From Hyphomicrobium nitrativorans NL23 (GTDB taxonomy: Bacteria; Pseudomonadota; Alphaproteobacteria; Rhizobiales; Hyphomicrobiaceae): 64,000 nucleotides of DNA. Numbering within the stretch: the first letter of the stretch is position 1; every line of letters begins with the position of its first letter. The position numbers and the translations under genes are program-made. Below, piece after piece: positions 1-8,825 of this stretch. Where the stretch lies: contig NC_022997.1 in assembly GCF_000503895.1 (NCBI RefSeq), positions 1,756,501 through 1,820,500 of the forward strand, in the 5' to 3' direction. Under the pieces are notes generated by a model. The model saw nothing but the letters and a program-made list of their open reading frames with translations, was not told the origin of the DNA and searched no databases.

Positions 1-1
1 G

Positions 2-1003
2 GACGTCTACGAGACGTCGATCCGGCCGCGTTCGCTCACCGAATTCGTGGGCCAGGAGCAGGCGCGCGCGAACCTGCGCGTGTTCATCGAGGCCGCCAAG
101 TCGCGGGGCGACGCGCTCGACCACGTGCTGTTCGCCGGCCCGCCAGGGCTCGGCAAGACGACGCTTGCGCAAATCGTCGCTAAGGAGCTTGGCGTCGGGT
201 TCCGCGCGACGTCGGGCCCCGTGATTTCGAAAGCGGGCGATCTTGCGGCTCTGCTCACCAATCTCGAAGAGCGCGATGTGCTGTTCATCGACGAGATCCA
301 TCGCCTGACGCCGGCGGTGGAGGAAATCCTTTATCCCGCACTCGAAGACTTCCAACTCGATCTCATCATCGGCGAGGGGCCGAGCGCGCGGTCGGTCCGG
401 ATCGATCTTGCGAAGTTTACGCTGGTCGGTGCGACGACGCGGCTCGGTCTGCTGACGACGCCGCTACGCGACCGCTTCGGCATTCCGGTGCGGCTCAACT
501 TCTACACGGTCGAGGAACTGGAGAGCGTGATCACGCGAGGCGCGCGCGTGCTGGGCGCTGCGATTTCGCCGGACGGTGCGGTCGAGATCGCGCGGCGCGC
601 GCGGGGTACGCCCAGGATCGCGGGCCGTCTGCTTCGGCGCGTGCGGGATTTCGCGGCGGTCGCGGGCGCGCCCATCATCGATGCACGTGTGGCGGATAAG
701 GCGCTGAGTGCGCTCGAAGTCGATCAGGCCGGGCTCGATTCGCTCGATCACCGCTATCTCGCGTGCATCGTGCACAACTACGAGGGCGGCCCCGTCGGCA
801 TCGAGACGCTGGCGGCCGCGCTGTCCGAGCCGCGGGATGCGCTCGAAGAGATCGTCGAGCCGTTTCTGTTGCAGCAGGGTTTCATCGGGCGTACGCCGCG
901 CGGGCGCGTGGCGACGCTGAAGACATATCGGCACCTCGGGCTTTCGGGGCCCGCGCGGGCGGCAACGCCAGAGTTGCCGATTTTCGAAGAGGGTGAGGAG
1001 TAG
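2..1003 (+). CDS. ruvB: Holliday junction DNA helicase RuvB (5' truncated by window edge)
   Basis: RuvB is the hexameric AAA+ motor that drives branch migration of Holliday junctions with RuvA. The frame is open from base 2, starting within the conserved stretch before [12 protein letters not shown], so the first ~20 codons lie outside the window; the GTG at 47 is internal. Visible motifs are Walker [10 protein letters not shown] (about nt 137-163), Walker [10 protein letters not shown], sensor GATTR and the C-terminal winged helix ending in [12 protein letters not shown]. The remaining 333 residues agree with a normal RuvB of about 345. The gene probably ends a ruvCAB-type operon; an exported metallophosphoesterase follows after 120 bp. 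Identification is very secure. Confidence 0.97.
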   Translation, partial: DVYETSIRPRSLTEFVGQEQARANLRVFIEAAKSRGDALDHVLFAGPPGLGKTTLAQIVAKELGVGFRATSGPVISKAGDLAALLTNLEERDVLFIDEIHRLTPAVEEILYPALEDFQLDLIIGEGPSARSVRIDLAKFTLVGATTRLGLLTTPLRDRFGIPVRLNFYTVEELESVITRGARVLGAAISPDGAVEIARRARGTPRIAGRLLRRVRDFAAVAGAPIIDARVADKALSALEVDQAGLDSLDHRYLACIVHNYEGGPVGIETLAAALSEPRDALEEIVEPFLLQQGFIGRTPRGRVATLKTYRHLGLSGPARAATPELPIFEEGEE

Positions 1004-1123
1004 GATCGTGAGCGGTGGCCCGGTTTGCGCCAACGACAGGCGCGGGCGTTTGGGCTCGTTCCGAATTTCTTGACGCACCGTTAGCAAACTCTCCGCATAA
1101 TTCGTGGCTGCCAAGGAGCTCGC

Positions 1124-2047
1124 GTGTTTTCTCGTCGACAGGTCATCAAAGGGCTGGTTGTCACCGGCGTCGGGTCCATGAGCTTGGGAGGTTACGCATT
1201 GGCGGAGCCGTTCCGCCTCGGCGTGAGCCGCTATGCCATCTCGCCCTCTGCGTGGCCGCAAGGGTTCGCGCTCAAGCTCGCTGTGCTGACCGATTTCCAT
1301 ATCTGCGATCCGTGGTTCAGCCTTGACCGGCTGGAGGGCGTCGTCGAGCGCGCGAATGCGCTCAATGCCGACGCGGTTCTCCTGCTCGGAGATTTCGTGG
1401 CGGGGCCGCGTCTGGGCCGCCCTATTCCACACAAGGACTGGGCGCGGGTGCTCGCTGGCCTCAAAGCCCCGTTCGGCACCCACGCCGTTTTGGGCAACCA
1501 CGACTGGTGGGAAAAGCGCGAAATCCAAATGACACGACGGGGGCCCACTCCTGTCGGTGTCGCGCTGGAGGACGCCGGAATTCCGGTTTACGAGAACGAT
1601 GCCATTCGTTTCGAGAAGAACGGACAACCGTTCTGGCTCGCGGGTCTTGGTGACCAGTGGGCGTTCTGGCCGAGAGACCGCAAGAAAAAGGTCGGCGGCG
1701 TTCATGCCTATGAGGGTGTCGACGATCTGCCGGGGACGCTTGCCAAGATCACAGACGACGCGCCGGTGGTGCTGATGGTGCACGAGCCCGACATCTTTCC
1801 GGAGGTTCCGGATCGCGTTGCGCTGACGGTTGCCGGGCATACGCATGGCGGGCAGGTGCGGTTCGCGGGGTATGCGCCCATCGTGCCCTCGCGGTTCGGC
1901 CAGCGTTATTTGCAGGGACATATCGTGGAGGAGGGACGCCATCTTGTGGTGTCGGGCGGGCTTGGATGCTCGTCTCTGCCGATCCGCTTCGGCGTGCCGC
2001 CCGAGATCGTCCTGATCGAACTTGGCTCCGGGCCCGCGATTGGCTGA
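1124..2047 (+). CDS. Tat-exported calcineurin-like metallophosphoesterase (YkuE-like)
   Basis: A 307-aa binuclear-metal phosphoesterase. The GTG start at 1124 is set by AAGGAG at 1113-1118. The N-terminus carries a twin-arginine motif (SRRQVIK) and a hydrophobic stretch, so export by Tat and a periplasmic or membrane location are likely. Calcineurin-family motifs appear in order: TDFH (about residue 56), GDFV, GNHDWW, VHEPD and GHTHGGQV near residue 240. The architecture resembles YkuE-type phosphodiesterases associated with lipid or envelope metabolism, but the substrate cannot be read from sequence. It lies between ruvB and ybgC, 34 bp upstream of the latter, and is probably co-transcribed with the tol genes. 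Confidence 0.85.
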   Translation: MFSRRQVIKGLVVTGVGSMSLGGYALAEPFRLGVSRYAISPSAWPQGFALKLAVLTDFHICDPWFSLDRLEGVVERANALNADAVLLLGDFVAGPRLGRPIPHKDWARVLAGLKAPFGTHAVLGNHDWWEKREIQMTRRGPTPVGVALEDAGIPVYENDAIRFEKNGQPFWLAGLGDQWAFWPRDRKKKVGGVHAYEGVDDLPGTLAKITDDAPVVLMVHEPDIFPEVPDRVALTVAGHTHGGQVRFAGYAPIVPSRFGQRYLQGHIVEEGRHLVVSGGLGCSSLPIRFGVPPEIVLIELGSGPAIG

Positions 2048-2081
2048 TGACAAAGCGGGCGTAATCGGCTTTCAAAACGGC

Positions 2082-2606
2082 ATGAGCGACAAAGCCCCAA
2101 CGACTGCGCAATCCTGGCCCGATCTTGCGGGCCGTCTCGTCGACGACGAGATGGGTCGCTGGCACGTGCTGCCGGTCCGCGTCTATTTCGAGGATACGGA
2201 TGCGGGCGGCATTGCCTATCACGCCTCCTACATCCGCTGGTGCGAGCGAGGACGGACGGACTTTCTGCGTCTGCTCGGCACGGATGCGCGCCGCCTCATC
2301 GACGGTTCGGCGAGCGTGGAACCTGCGGCGTTCGTCGTCCGGCGGATGACCTGCGATTTTGTCCGGCCGACGCGCATGGATGACGTTCTCGTCGTCGAGA
2401 CGCGCGTGAAGGAACTCGGCGGGGCGAGCGTGACGCTGATCCAGACGGTGATCGGGCCCGACGGACGGCGCGTGTTCGAAGCCGAGGTCACGGTGGTGCT
2501 GGTTGCAGTATCCGGTAAGCCGCTCCGGCTCTCGACCGCGATCCGCGGGGCGTTCGGCGGGGCGGACACGGCCAAGGTGCTGGGGCCGGGAGCCGGGAAC
2601 GGCTGA
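2082..2606 (+). CDS. ybgC: Tol-Pal system acyl-CoA thioesterase YbgC
   Basis: A hotdog-fold thioesterase of 174 aa. YbgC proteins hydrolyse acyl-CoA or acyl-ACP in the cytoplasm and are almost always encoded beside tolQ. The family signature with the catalytic Asp is visible as YFEDTDAGGIAYHASYIRW. I chose the ATG at 2082; an in-frame TTG at 2022 would overlap the upstream phosphoesterase, and an ATG at 2151 would start just before the conserved fold. A carbonic anhydrase separates it from tolQ, a departure from the usual direct ybgC-tolQ adjacency. Confidence 0.88.
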   Translation: MSDKAPTTAQSWPDLAGRLVDDEMGRWHVLPVRVYFEDTDAGGIAYHASYIRWCERGRTDFLRLLGTDARRLIDGSASVEPAAFVVRRMTCDFVRPTRMDDVLVVETRVKELGGASVTLIQTVIGPDGRRVFEAEVTVVLVAVSGKPLRLSTAIRGAFGGADTAKVLGPGAGNG

Positions 2607-2701
2607 GCGAGCGGCCCTGTCTGCTTGACGCGCATAGACAAGTCATCGCCATGCGGGAATGATGCGGCCCAGGGGACGGAAACGATCACTTGGGGGATGC
2701 C

Positions 2702-3358
2702 ATGACGAACGATCGCGATGGGCTCGATCCGGATATTCGGGATGCCATCGAAGGTTACGAGCGGTTCCGGCTCGAATTCGAGCGTGACCGGACGTTCTTC
2801 AAAAGCCTTGCCGTCGCGCGGCAAAAGCCACGGCTGCTCTGGATCGGGTGTTCGGACAGCCGGGTGGTGCCGTCGCAGATCACGCAGGCCGATCCGGGCG
2901 AGCTGTTCGAAGTGCGCAATATCGCCAACTGCGTGCCGCCCGCGTGGGCAGGCGACGATACCGTCGGGGCGGCCATCGAGTATGCGGTCGGCCATCTCGG
3001 CATCGACGACATCGTGGTGTGCGGACACACCGGATGCGGAGGCATCCAGGCGCTGTCAGAGCCGATCCCGCCGCAGCAGGAGGCGCATCTCGGTCGCTGG
3101 GTGGAGTACACGCGGCCTGCGCACCGGCTGATCGCGGCGGCTGGCGTGGCCGAGGAAGACCGCGCGCTCGCGACGGTACGCGCGCACATCCAGTTCCAAC
3201 TCGACAACCTCATGAGCTACGAGATCGTGGCGACGGGCGTGCGCGAAGGGCGTGTCGGTGTTCACGGCTGGCTGTACGACATGACGGAAGGCGAGATCCA
3301 AGCCTACGACGGCGCGACGGGGACGTGGCGCGGGCTGTTGGAGATGACGGGACGGTAG
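2702..3358 (+). CDS. beta-class carbonic anhydrase
   Basis: Zinc enzyme interconverting CO2 and bicarbonate, 218 aa, cytoplasmic (no signal peptide). The beta-class zinc ligands are evident: the CSDSR motif (Cys, Asp-Arg dyad) near residue 50 and HTGC near residue 110, with RNIAN between. The ATG at 2702 follows a G-rich ribosome-binding site directly upstream. The gene is inserted between ybgC and tolQ, so it may ride on the tol transcript; a weak hairpin after its stop may separate the two. Confidence 0.93.
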   Translation: MTNDRDGLDPDIRDAIEGYERFRLEFERDRTFFKSLAVARQKPRLLWIGCSDSRVVPSQITQADPGELFEVRNIANCVPPAWAGDDTVGAAIEYAVGHLGIDDIVVCGHTGCGGIQALSEPIPPQQEAHLGRWVEYTRPAHRLIAAAGVAEEDRALATVRAHIQFQLDNLMSYEIVATGVREGRVGVHGWLYDMTEGEIQAYDGATGTWRGLLEMTGR

Positions 3359-3387
3359 TGTGGGGGATTTGTTCTCCGCTTCGTCTA

Positions 3388-3423
3388 AAGGGCGCGAGAG
3401 GCGCCGCTCCCGGCCCTTGTTTT
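3388..3423 (+). terminator. possible weak terminator after carbonic anhydrase
   Basis: AAGGGC at 3388-3393 pairs with GCCCTT at 3413-3418, enclosing a GC-rich loop that can itself fold, and is followed by GTTTT. It lies 30 bp after the carbonic anhydrase stop and 200 bp before tolQ. The outer stem is only six base pairs, so this is tentative. Confidence 0.35.
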
Positions 3424-3626
3424 GTCATATTGCGCGGCAACAAGGGCCTTGATGGCGCGTACGTGCCAGTGCACGTTCAATCCGCGATCGAGCCGCTTGC
3501 CGAATCGGGCACCAACATCTTTACGAGGCACGTGGCCGCCCGCTCACATATGGGAACGGGGGGTTACGTGTCGGGCTATGCCGCCCGGGACGACCACGGT
3601 CCGAGCCTCTAAAGACGGTTGACGAC

Positions 3627-4340
3627 ATGAATCCGGAAGACGTCACGCAACAAGCTCTTGCGCCCAGTGCGCATGGCGTATCCTTCATCGAACTCTTCCT
3701 CATGGCGTCGCCCATGGTCCAGGCCGTTATGGCCGGGCTGTTGCTCGCGTCCATCTGGTCGTGGGCGATCATCATCGAAAAGCTGTTCGCGTTTCGCCGC
3801 GCACGCATCGAAGCCGACCGCTTCGAGCAGACGTTCTGGTCCGGCCAATCGCTGGACGAACTCTACAACGGGCTTTCCCGCGGGCACACGATCACGATGG
3901 CGGCCTTATTCGTCGCGGCGATGCGTGAATGGAAGCGTTCCGTGGAAGGCAATATCCGGGCGCTGGGCGGCATTCAGCTTCGCGTCGAGAAGGTGATGGA
4001 CGTCACCATCAGCCGTGAGATGGAACGGCTGGACCGGCGGCTGCTGTTCCTTGCAACCGTGGGCTCGACGGCGCCGTTCGTCGGCCTGTTCGGCACCGTA
4101 TGGGGGATCATGACGGCGTTCCAAGCCATCGCGGTGTCGAAGAATACGAACCTTGCCGTGGTGGCGCCGGGTATCGCAGAAGCGCTGTTCGCGACCGCGC
4201 TCGGCCTCATGGCCGCCATCCCGGCGGTGGTTTTCTACAACAAATTTCAGGCCGATTCGGCCCAGATCAGCCAGCGGCTCGAAGCGTTTGCGGATGAGTT
4301 CGCCGCGATCGTCTCGCGTCAGATCGACGTGAGGAGCTGA
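3627..4340 (+). CDS. tolQ: Tol-Pal system proton channel subunit TolQ
   Basis: Inner-membrane MotA/TolQ/ExbB-family protein of 237 aa. With TolR it forms the proton channel that energises TolA for outer-membrane constriction at division. Three transmembrane segments are visible: the first near residues 25-45 (MAGLLLASIWSWAIIIEK), the second and third in the C-terminal half around TVGSTAPFVGLFGTVWGIM and ALFATALGLMAAIPAVVFYN, with the family's conserved TAPFVGLFGTVWGI stretch. The ATG at 3627 is the natural start. tolR begins eight bases after its stop. Confidence 0.97.
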   Translation: MNPEDVTQQALAPSAHGVSFIELFLMASPMVQAVMAGLLLASIWSWAIIIEKLFAFRRARIEADRFEQTFWSGQSLDELYNGLSRGHTITMAALFVAAMREWKRSVEGNIRALGGIQLRVEKVMDVTISREMERLDRRLLFLATVGSTAPFVGLFGTVWGIMTAFQAIAVSKNTNLAVVAPGIAEALFATALGLMAAIPAVVFYNKFQADSAQISQRLEAFADEFAAIVSRQIDVRS

Positions 4341-4348
4341 CGGGGTCG

Positions 4349-4819
4349 ATGGGGGCAAGTCTCAATACCGGCGGCGGGGGCGGGGGACGGCGCAGAGGAC
4401 GGCGCCGCCGCGCCGCGCCGATGAGCGAAATCAACGTCACGCCGTTCGTGGACGTCATGCTGGTGCTGCTCATCATCTTCATGGTGGCGGCGCCGCTTTT
4501 GACCGTCGGCGTGCCCATCGAGCTGCCGCAGTCTCAGGGCAAACAACTCGAAACGGCGGCCAGCGAACCACTCACGATCTCGGTTTCGGCGAACGGCGAC
4601 GTTTTCATCGGCGAGACGGCGGTGCCGCTCGACGAATTGCCCGAGAAGCTCAAGGCCATCGCGAAGAACGGTGTGGACGAGCAGATTTTCGTGCGTGGCG
4701 ATCAGGGCATCAATTACGGCACGGTGATGCGTGTGATGGGCCGAATCAGCGCCGGCGGGTTCAAGAAGGTGTCGCTGGTGACGGAATTGGAGGACGGGGC
4801 GAGCCCGACCGCGCAATGA
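4349..4819 (+). CDS. tolR: Tol-Pal system channel subunit TolR
   Basis: ExbD/TolR-family protein of 156 aa. A Gly- and Arg-rich cytoplasmic N-terminus precedes one transmembrane helix with the conserved Asp of the proton path (EINVTPFVDVMLVLLIIFMV), then the periplasmic domain. It pairs with TolQ and is encoded eight bases behind it. The poly-Gly/poly-Arg N-terminal leader of roughly 20 residues is typical of alphaproteobacterial TolR. Confidence 0.96.
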   Translation: MGASLNTGGGGGGRRRGRRRRAAPMSEINVTPFVDVMLVLLIIFMVAAPLLTVGVPIELPQSQGKQLETAASEPLTISVSANGDVFIGETAVPLDELPEKLKAIAKNGVDEQIFVRGDQGINYGTVMRVMGRISAGGFKKVSLVTELEDGASPTAQ

Positions 4820-4952
4820 GGCCCGTCAGGGTTCGATCGCCCGGAGAGGCGATTCCGGGCGAGGACAACGGCATGATCGAGACGAGGCGAGCGATGAGGG
4901 CGATGCGGGGGAGCCGTGCTGACATGCACACCGCCGCAGGGTTGCCGAATGC

Positions 4953-6089
4953 TTGCCACGCTTCGCCGCGTGCAGGATTTCAGGTCTCCATGAACCGGAA
5001 TGGGGTTTGCCGGTGCGGCTCGGACTGACGCTTTCGGTATTCCTGCACGGCAGCTTCATGGCGTGGGCGCTCCTCGCCATGTTGTGGACCGAGCCGTTGA
5101 AGGCGCCGGAGCCAGAGCCGATCATGGTGGCGCTGGTTACGCCGTCGGAGTTCCTCGCGCTCAAGAAGGGCAGCGAGACCTCGACCGAGCTCGAAGCCAA
5201 GAAAAACGAAGACGCCAAGCCGGACGATCAGAGCAAGGTGCAGGCGGATTCGAAGCCGATTATCGCGCCCGAGCCCGCTCCCGAACCCGAGCCCGCGCCG
5301 AAAGAGACGAAAGTCGAGCCGCCGCCTCCGCCGCCGGAGCCTCAGGCCGACCCGATTGCGGAGAAGCTTGCGGAGTTGCCGCCCCCAGGACCCACGCCCG
5401 AGGAACTCGCCAAGAAAGCCGCCGACGAGAAGGCCGCGGCCGAAAAGGCTGAGACCGAACGGCTGGCCGAGGAAGCCAAGATAAAGGCTGCGGAAGAAGC
5501 GAAGCAAAAAGCGGCAGAAGAGGCGAAGAAGAAGGCCGCTGCCGACGCCAAGAAGAAGGCGGACGCGAAGAAAAAGGCCGACGCGCAGAAGAAAAAGCAG
5601 GCGGAGCAGAAGCGCAAGGAAGCCGAGAAGAAGAAAAAGCAGCAACAGGCCGACCGGCTCGCCGCGTTGCTCGATAAGGACCCGACGCGCCAGGGGGCTT
5701 CCAACTACGCGACGGACCCGATGAATCCGACGGACTACTCGGGGCCGACGGCGGGCGCGCAGATGGGAGACGCGCCGGTGCTTTCGGTGCGCGAGCAGGA
5801 TCTCTTGCGCGCGCAGATCAGCGCGCAGCTCAGGAGTTGCTGGAAGCTTCCGGGCGGTGGCGGCGGCATCGAGACGACGGTTGTGACGCTGCGCTGGCGG
5901 CTCAGGCAGGACGGCTCGCTCGACGGGGAGCCGATGGTGGAGGCGCCGCGGCAAGGTATGGTGTTCCAGATCGCGGCGGAGGCAGCTATCCGGGCCGTGC
6001 GCATGTGTTCGCCATTCCAGCTTCCGCCCGACAGATATTGGGCGTGGCGTTCGCTGACGTGGGATTTCGATCCGCGCGAGATGATGTAA
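4953..6089 (+). CDS. tolA: Tol-Pal system bridging protein TolA (non-ATG start)
   Basis: TolA spans the periplasm to link TolQR with TolB and Pal. It has one transmembrane helix (LTLSVFLHGSFMAWALLAML, about residues 28-47 from the TTG at 4953), a Pro/Glu-rich segment, a long Lys/Ala/Glu helical domain II (about residues 140-235) and a C-terminal TonB-like domain III ending near REMM. No ATG lies upstream of the membrane helix in this frame. The frame opens at 4953 (TTG); TTG 5007 or GTG 5013, preceded by a GGGG stretch, would give a more usual short cytoplasmic tail, so the exact start is unresolved. Domains and context (tolR upstream, tolB downstream) leave little doubt. Confidence 0.9.
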   Translation: MPRFAACRISGLHEPEWGLPVRLGLTLSVFLHGSFMAWALLAMLWTEPLKAPEPEPIMVALVTPSEFLALKKGSETSTELEAKKNEDAKPDDQSKVQADSKPIIAPEPAPEPEPAPKETKVEPPPPPPEPQADPIAEKLAELPPPGPTPEELAKKAADEKAAAEKAETERLAEEAKIKAAEEAKQKAAEEAKKKAAADAKKKADAKKKADAQKKKQAEQKRKEAEKKKKQQQADRLAALLDKDPTRQGASNYATDPMNPTDYSGPTAGAQMGDAPVLSVREQDLLRAQISAQLRSCWKLPGGGGGIETTVVTLRWRLRQDGSLDGEPMVEAPRQGMVFQIAAEAAIRAVRMCSPFQLPPDRYWAWRSLTWDFDPREMM

Positions 6090-6134
6090 GGCTTGCGTCG
6101 CGTTTTGCGTGATAAGGCCACAAACCAACCGAAG

Positions 6135-7700
6135 ATGAGGACCATGACCGACCTCCGTTCCCCCTTCCGCGGCCTGGCCGATCTTCGCGCGTCGTTTTCG
6201 GCGTTTGTCGTTCCGCTCATGGCCGCGTTCGCGCTGATGGTGCTTCTCGTTCCGTTCGCGGCGGTCGCTCAAGTGGACGATGCCTATCGTCCGCCGGCCG
6301 GAGCGGGCGGTGGCGGGAGCTTCGAGCAGCAGCTTCGGCAAGGCGGGTTCGACGTGCCCCCGCCTCCGCAGGGCGATTTTCAGGGGCCGCCGGGGCCGCC
6401 GCCGCAGGGCGGCATGGATGGCGGCGGCGGGCAGTACGGCGCGGACGGCTTCTCGGCCGAGGGCGGCCTTCGCGGCACGCAGCGGCAGGGTACCGTTGCG
6501 CCGATCCCGATTGCCATTCCGACGTTCGTCGGCGACGATCCGGGGCTTGCCGCGGATGTGGCGCACGTGGTGATGGCCGACCTCGAACGGACGGGCCTGT
6601 TCCAGCCGCTGGATCAGGCCTCGTTCCTTGAAAATATTCGTGATGTCAATGCGTTGCCGCGCTTTCCGGATTGGCGGCAGATCGGCGCGGAAGCGCTCAC
6701 GGTGGGCCGCGTCACGCGTGGTGACGATGGCCGTCTCAGCGCCGAATTCCGGCTGTGGGATGTCGCGACCGGCAAGCAGCTCGCCGGGCAGCGGTTCACG
6801 GTCGGCGGACAGAACTGGCGGCGGCTCGCGCATCTCGTGGCCGACCAGGTCTACGAGCGGTTGACGGGCGAAGTCGGCTACTTCGACACACGTGTCGTGT
6901 TCGTCGACGAGACGGGCTCGCGCGAGAAGCGCGTCAAGCGGCTCGCGATCATGGATCAGGACGGCGAGAACGTGCGCCTGCTTACGCAGGGGCAGGAGCT
7001 GGTGCTGACGCCGCGCTTCAATCCGGCGGCGAACGAGATTGCGTTCATGGCCTACACCAAGGACCAGCCGCAGGTCTTTCTCATGAACCTCGAAACCGGA
7101 AAGCGCGAGATGGTGGGCGAGTTTCCGGGGATGACATTCGCGCCGCGGTTTTCACCCGACGGGCAGCGCGTGGTGATGAGCCTGCAGAGCGGAAGCGATT
7201 CCAACATTTTCGAAATGGATTTGAGGAGCCGCCAGCCGCGCCAGCTCACGGGGGCCGGTTCGCTGGATACGAGCCCGTCCTACGCGCCCGACGGGCGGCA
7301 GATCGTGTTCGAATCGGATCGCGAGGGGACGCAGCAGATCTACGTGATGAATTCCGACGGCTCGAACGCGCGCCGCATCAGCATGGGGCAGGGGCGCTAT
7401 TCGACGCCGGTCTGGTCTCCGCGCGGCGACTATATCGCCTTCACGAAGCTGCTTGCGGGCCGATTCCTGATCGGCGTGATGCGGCCCGACGGGTCGGGCG
7501 AGCGTATTCTGACCGAGGGGTACCATAACGAAGGGCCGACCTGGGCGCCCAACGGCCGCGTGCTCATGTTCTTCCGTGAAGGGCGGGGCGACGGGGCCGG
7601 TCCGCGAATCTATTCGGTCGATCTCACGGGGTATAACGAGCGAGTCGTGAAGACGCCTTCATTCGCGTCGGATCCGGCTTGGTCATCGCTCCTGAATTGA
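6135..7700 (+). CDS. tolB: Tol-Pal system periplasmic beta-propeller TolB, with Gly/Pro-rich insert
   Basis: Periplasmic partner of Pal and TolA, 521 aa from the ATG at 6135 (ATG 6144 and TTG 6093 are alternatives). A signal peptide ends near FAAVAQ. Then comes an unusual low-complexity stretch of about 65 residues rich in Gly, Pro, Gln and aromatic residues before the canonical TolB N-domain starts at [13 protein letters not shown]. The C-terminal half is a PD40-type propeller with repeated [21 protein letters not shown] and [10 protein letters not shown] blades. The family is usually about 430 residues, so the extra length is mainly this linker and the long signal region. Confidence 0.95.
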   Translation: MRTMTDLRSPFRGLADLRASFSAFVVPLMAAFALMVLLVPFAAVAQVDDAYRPPAGAGGGGSFEQQLRQGGFDVPPPPQGDFQGPPGPPPQGGMDGGGGQYGADGFSAEGGLRGTQRQGTVAPIPIAIPTFVGDDPGLAADVAHVVMADLERTGLFQPLDQASFLENIRDVNALPRFPDWRQIGAEALTVGRVTRGDDGRLSAEFRLWDVATGKQLAGQRFTVGGQNWRRLAHLVADQVYERLTGEVGYFDTRVVFVDETGSREKRVKRLAIMDQDGENVRLLTQGQELVLTPRFNPAANEIAFMAYTKDQPQVFLMNLETGKREMVGEFPGMTFAPRFSPDGQRVVMSLQSGSDSNIFEMDLRSRQPRQLTGAGSLDTSPSYAPDGRQIVFESDREGTQQIYVMNSDGSNARRISMGQGRYSTPVWSPRGDYIAFTKLLAGRFLIGVMRPDGSGERILTEGYHNEGPTWAPNGRVLMFFREGRGDGAGPRIYSVDLTGYNERVVKTPSFASDPAWSSLLN

Positions 7701-7971
7701 GCCAGAGTTTAACGGCCAATTAACCAGGCATTGTTATTGTTTCGTGTCGGCGCGCATGTAATGCGGCGTTGAGAATTGGCTTTTCGATTCAGAGGGTTAT
7801 CTGTTCCCCCTGAAGGGCGGATATTGCTTTGCGAAGCCCAATGATCGGCGTGGCATTTTCGCATCAACAGGGGTGGAAAACAGTGTCGCTCATCCCTCTG
7901 TTCTTGAACAAATCATGCTGGGCCAGTACCCAAATATTCGGCTCGTTGCCGAAAGCATCAGGAGATAAACC

Positions 7972-8106
7972 ATGCAGGGTGTGAAGGGGCTGATTGTTAT
8001 GTCGGCTGCCGTTGTCGCTGTTGCGCTCGGTGCGTGCCGTCGTGAGGAAGCAGTGCCGTTGAAGCTCGGCGCTGAGGTTCCGACTGCCACGGAAGTGGCT
8101 CGCTAA
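7972..8106 (+). CDS. small lipoprotein A (44 aa), tandem pair
   Basis: A 44-codon ORF starting at ATG 7972 behind AGGAG (7960-7964, spacing 7). The translation is a signal peptide with a clear lipobox (ALGAC) followed by a mature peptide of only 23 residues beginning C-R-R-E-E and containing VPLKLG. Its central 22 residues are identical to those of the next gene, 42 bp downstream. Both sit between tolB and pal. The lipobox and strong ribosome-binding site argue that it is real. No characterised family is recognised. It may be an outer-membrane-anchored partner or regulator of Tol-Pal; that is inference from location only. Confidence 0.8.
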   Translation: MQGVKGLIVMSAAVVAVALGACRREEAVPLKLGAEVPTATEVAR

Positions 8107-8147
8107 CGTCCGAAACGACTATTGGGACACACACAGGAGATACTACT

Positions 8148-8270
8148 ATGAAGGGCGCTATCGTTCTCACTGCTGCCGTTGTGGCTGTTGCCCTCGGCGC
8201 TTGCCGTCGTGAAGAGGCTGTGCCTCTGAAGCTCGGCGTTGACGCTCCGGCAGTGACGGAAGTCCGCTAA
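8148..8270 (+). CDS. small lipoprotein B (40 aa), tandem pair
   Basis: Second copy of the mini-lipoprotein: 40 aa from ATG 8148, with AGGAGA at 8135-8140 matching the leader of the first copy. Signal peptide and lipobox ALGAC are identical; the mature part is 21 residues and differs only in the last dozen (GVDAPAVTEVR against GAEVPTATEVAR). The codons encoding the identical core use different synonymous bases in several places, so the duplication is not very recent and the protein sequence appears under selection. A strong terminator follows at 8319. Confidence 0.8.
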   Translation: MKGAIVLTAAVVAVALGACRREEAVPLKLGVDAPAVTEVR

Positions 8271-8318
8271 AGAATTCAAAGTCGGGTTGGATGCTGAGTC
8301 CGACCCTGCTTAGGATTT

Positions 8319-8360
8319 AAAGCTGTCGTAGCTTCGGCTGCGGCAGCTTTTCTTATTTTG
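8319..8360 (+). terminator. rho-independent terminator after the mini-lipoproteins
   Basis: A 14-bp stem (8319-8332 with 8337-8350, two G-T pairs) closed by a C(TTCG)G tetraloop and followed by TCTTATTTT. It ends the transcript carrying the two small lipoproteins and isolates them from pal. Confidence 0.92.
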
Positions 8361-8825
8361 GGAATCGTTCGCTTTGCTGCGGCGGTTCCATGTCCGAGGC
8401 TCGATGTGCGGCCACTTTGCCGCTTTCCCCAGGGGAATCGGTTCCGCGTCCAATCGCGGCTTGCTGGCCTGATGTGGATCACTCATTTTGCTTGCAGGTG
8501 CTCGATCGTCAGCGGTTAGAGCATCGAGCGTATCCGGTGGCCCGCACCGCGATCCGACTCAGCGGCAGCGGAGGACCGGCGAGAAATTCAGGGAAAACGG
8601 TGCGAATTGCCGAACGTTTCTCTCGTGTCGATGTTCTCTAAGCTCACATGTGCTTTCGCGTCGTCCCGTCGTTCGCCTCATGGGAGTGATCGATCGGAGT
8701 TTTCGGTAGGTACAGGCGGGTGGCCACATTTTCGTACGATGCCTCGGATATCCGGGGCATTCACGGGGATTATCAGGGTTCCGGCGCAGCGAAGGTCGCC
8801 GTCGAGCCGATGAAAGGATGATTTC
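8361..8825 (+). other. intergenic region upstream of pal, no gene seen
   Basis: About 465 bp between the lipoprotein terminator and the Pal signal peptide. Short open frames exist on both strands but none has a ribosome-binding site and plausible protein composition. It presumably holds a pal promoter, since the upstream terminator is strong; I cannot point to specific -35/-10 elements. Confidence 0.5.

Noticed and set aside
4980-6833. Long minus-strand open frame of 617 codons opposite tolA/tolB
   Set aside because: It is a codon-bias shadow: composition is Arg/His/Leu-rich with no domain, and both + strand genes are certain.
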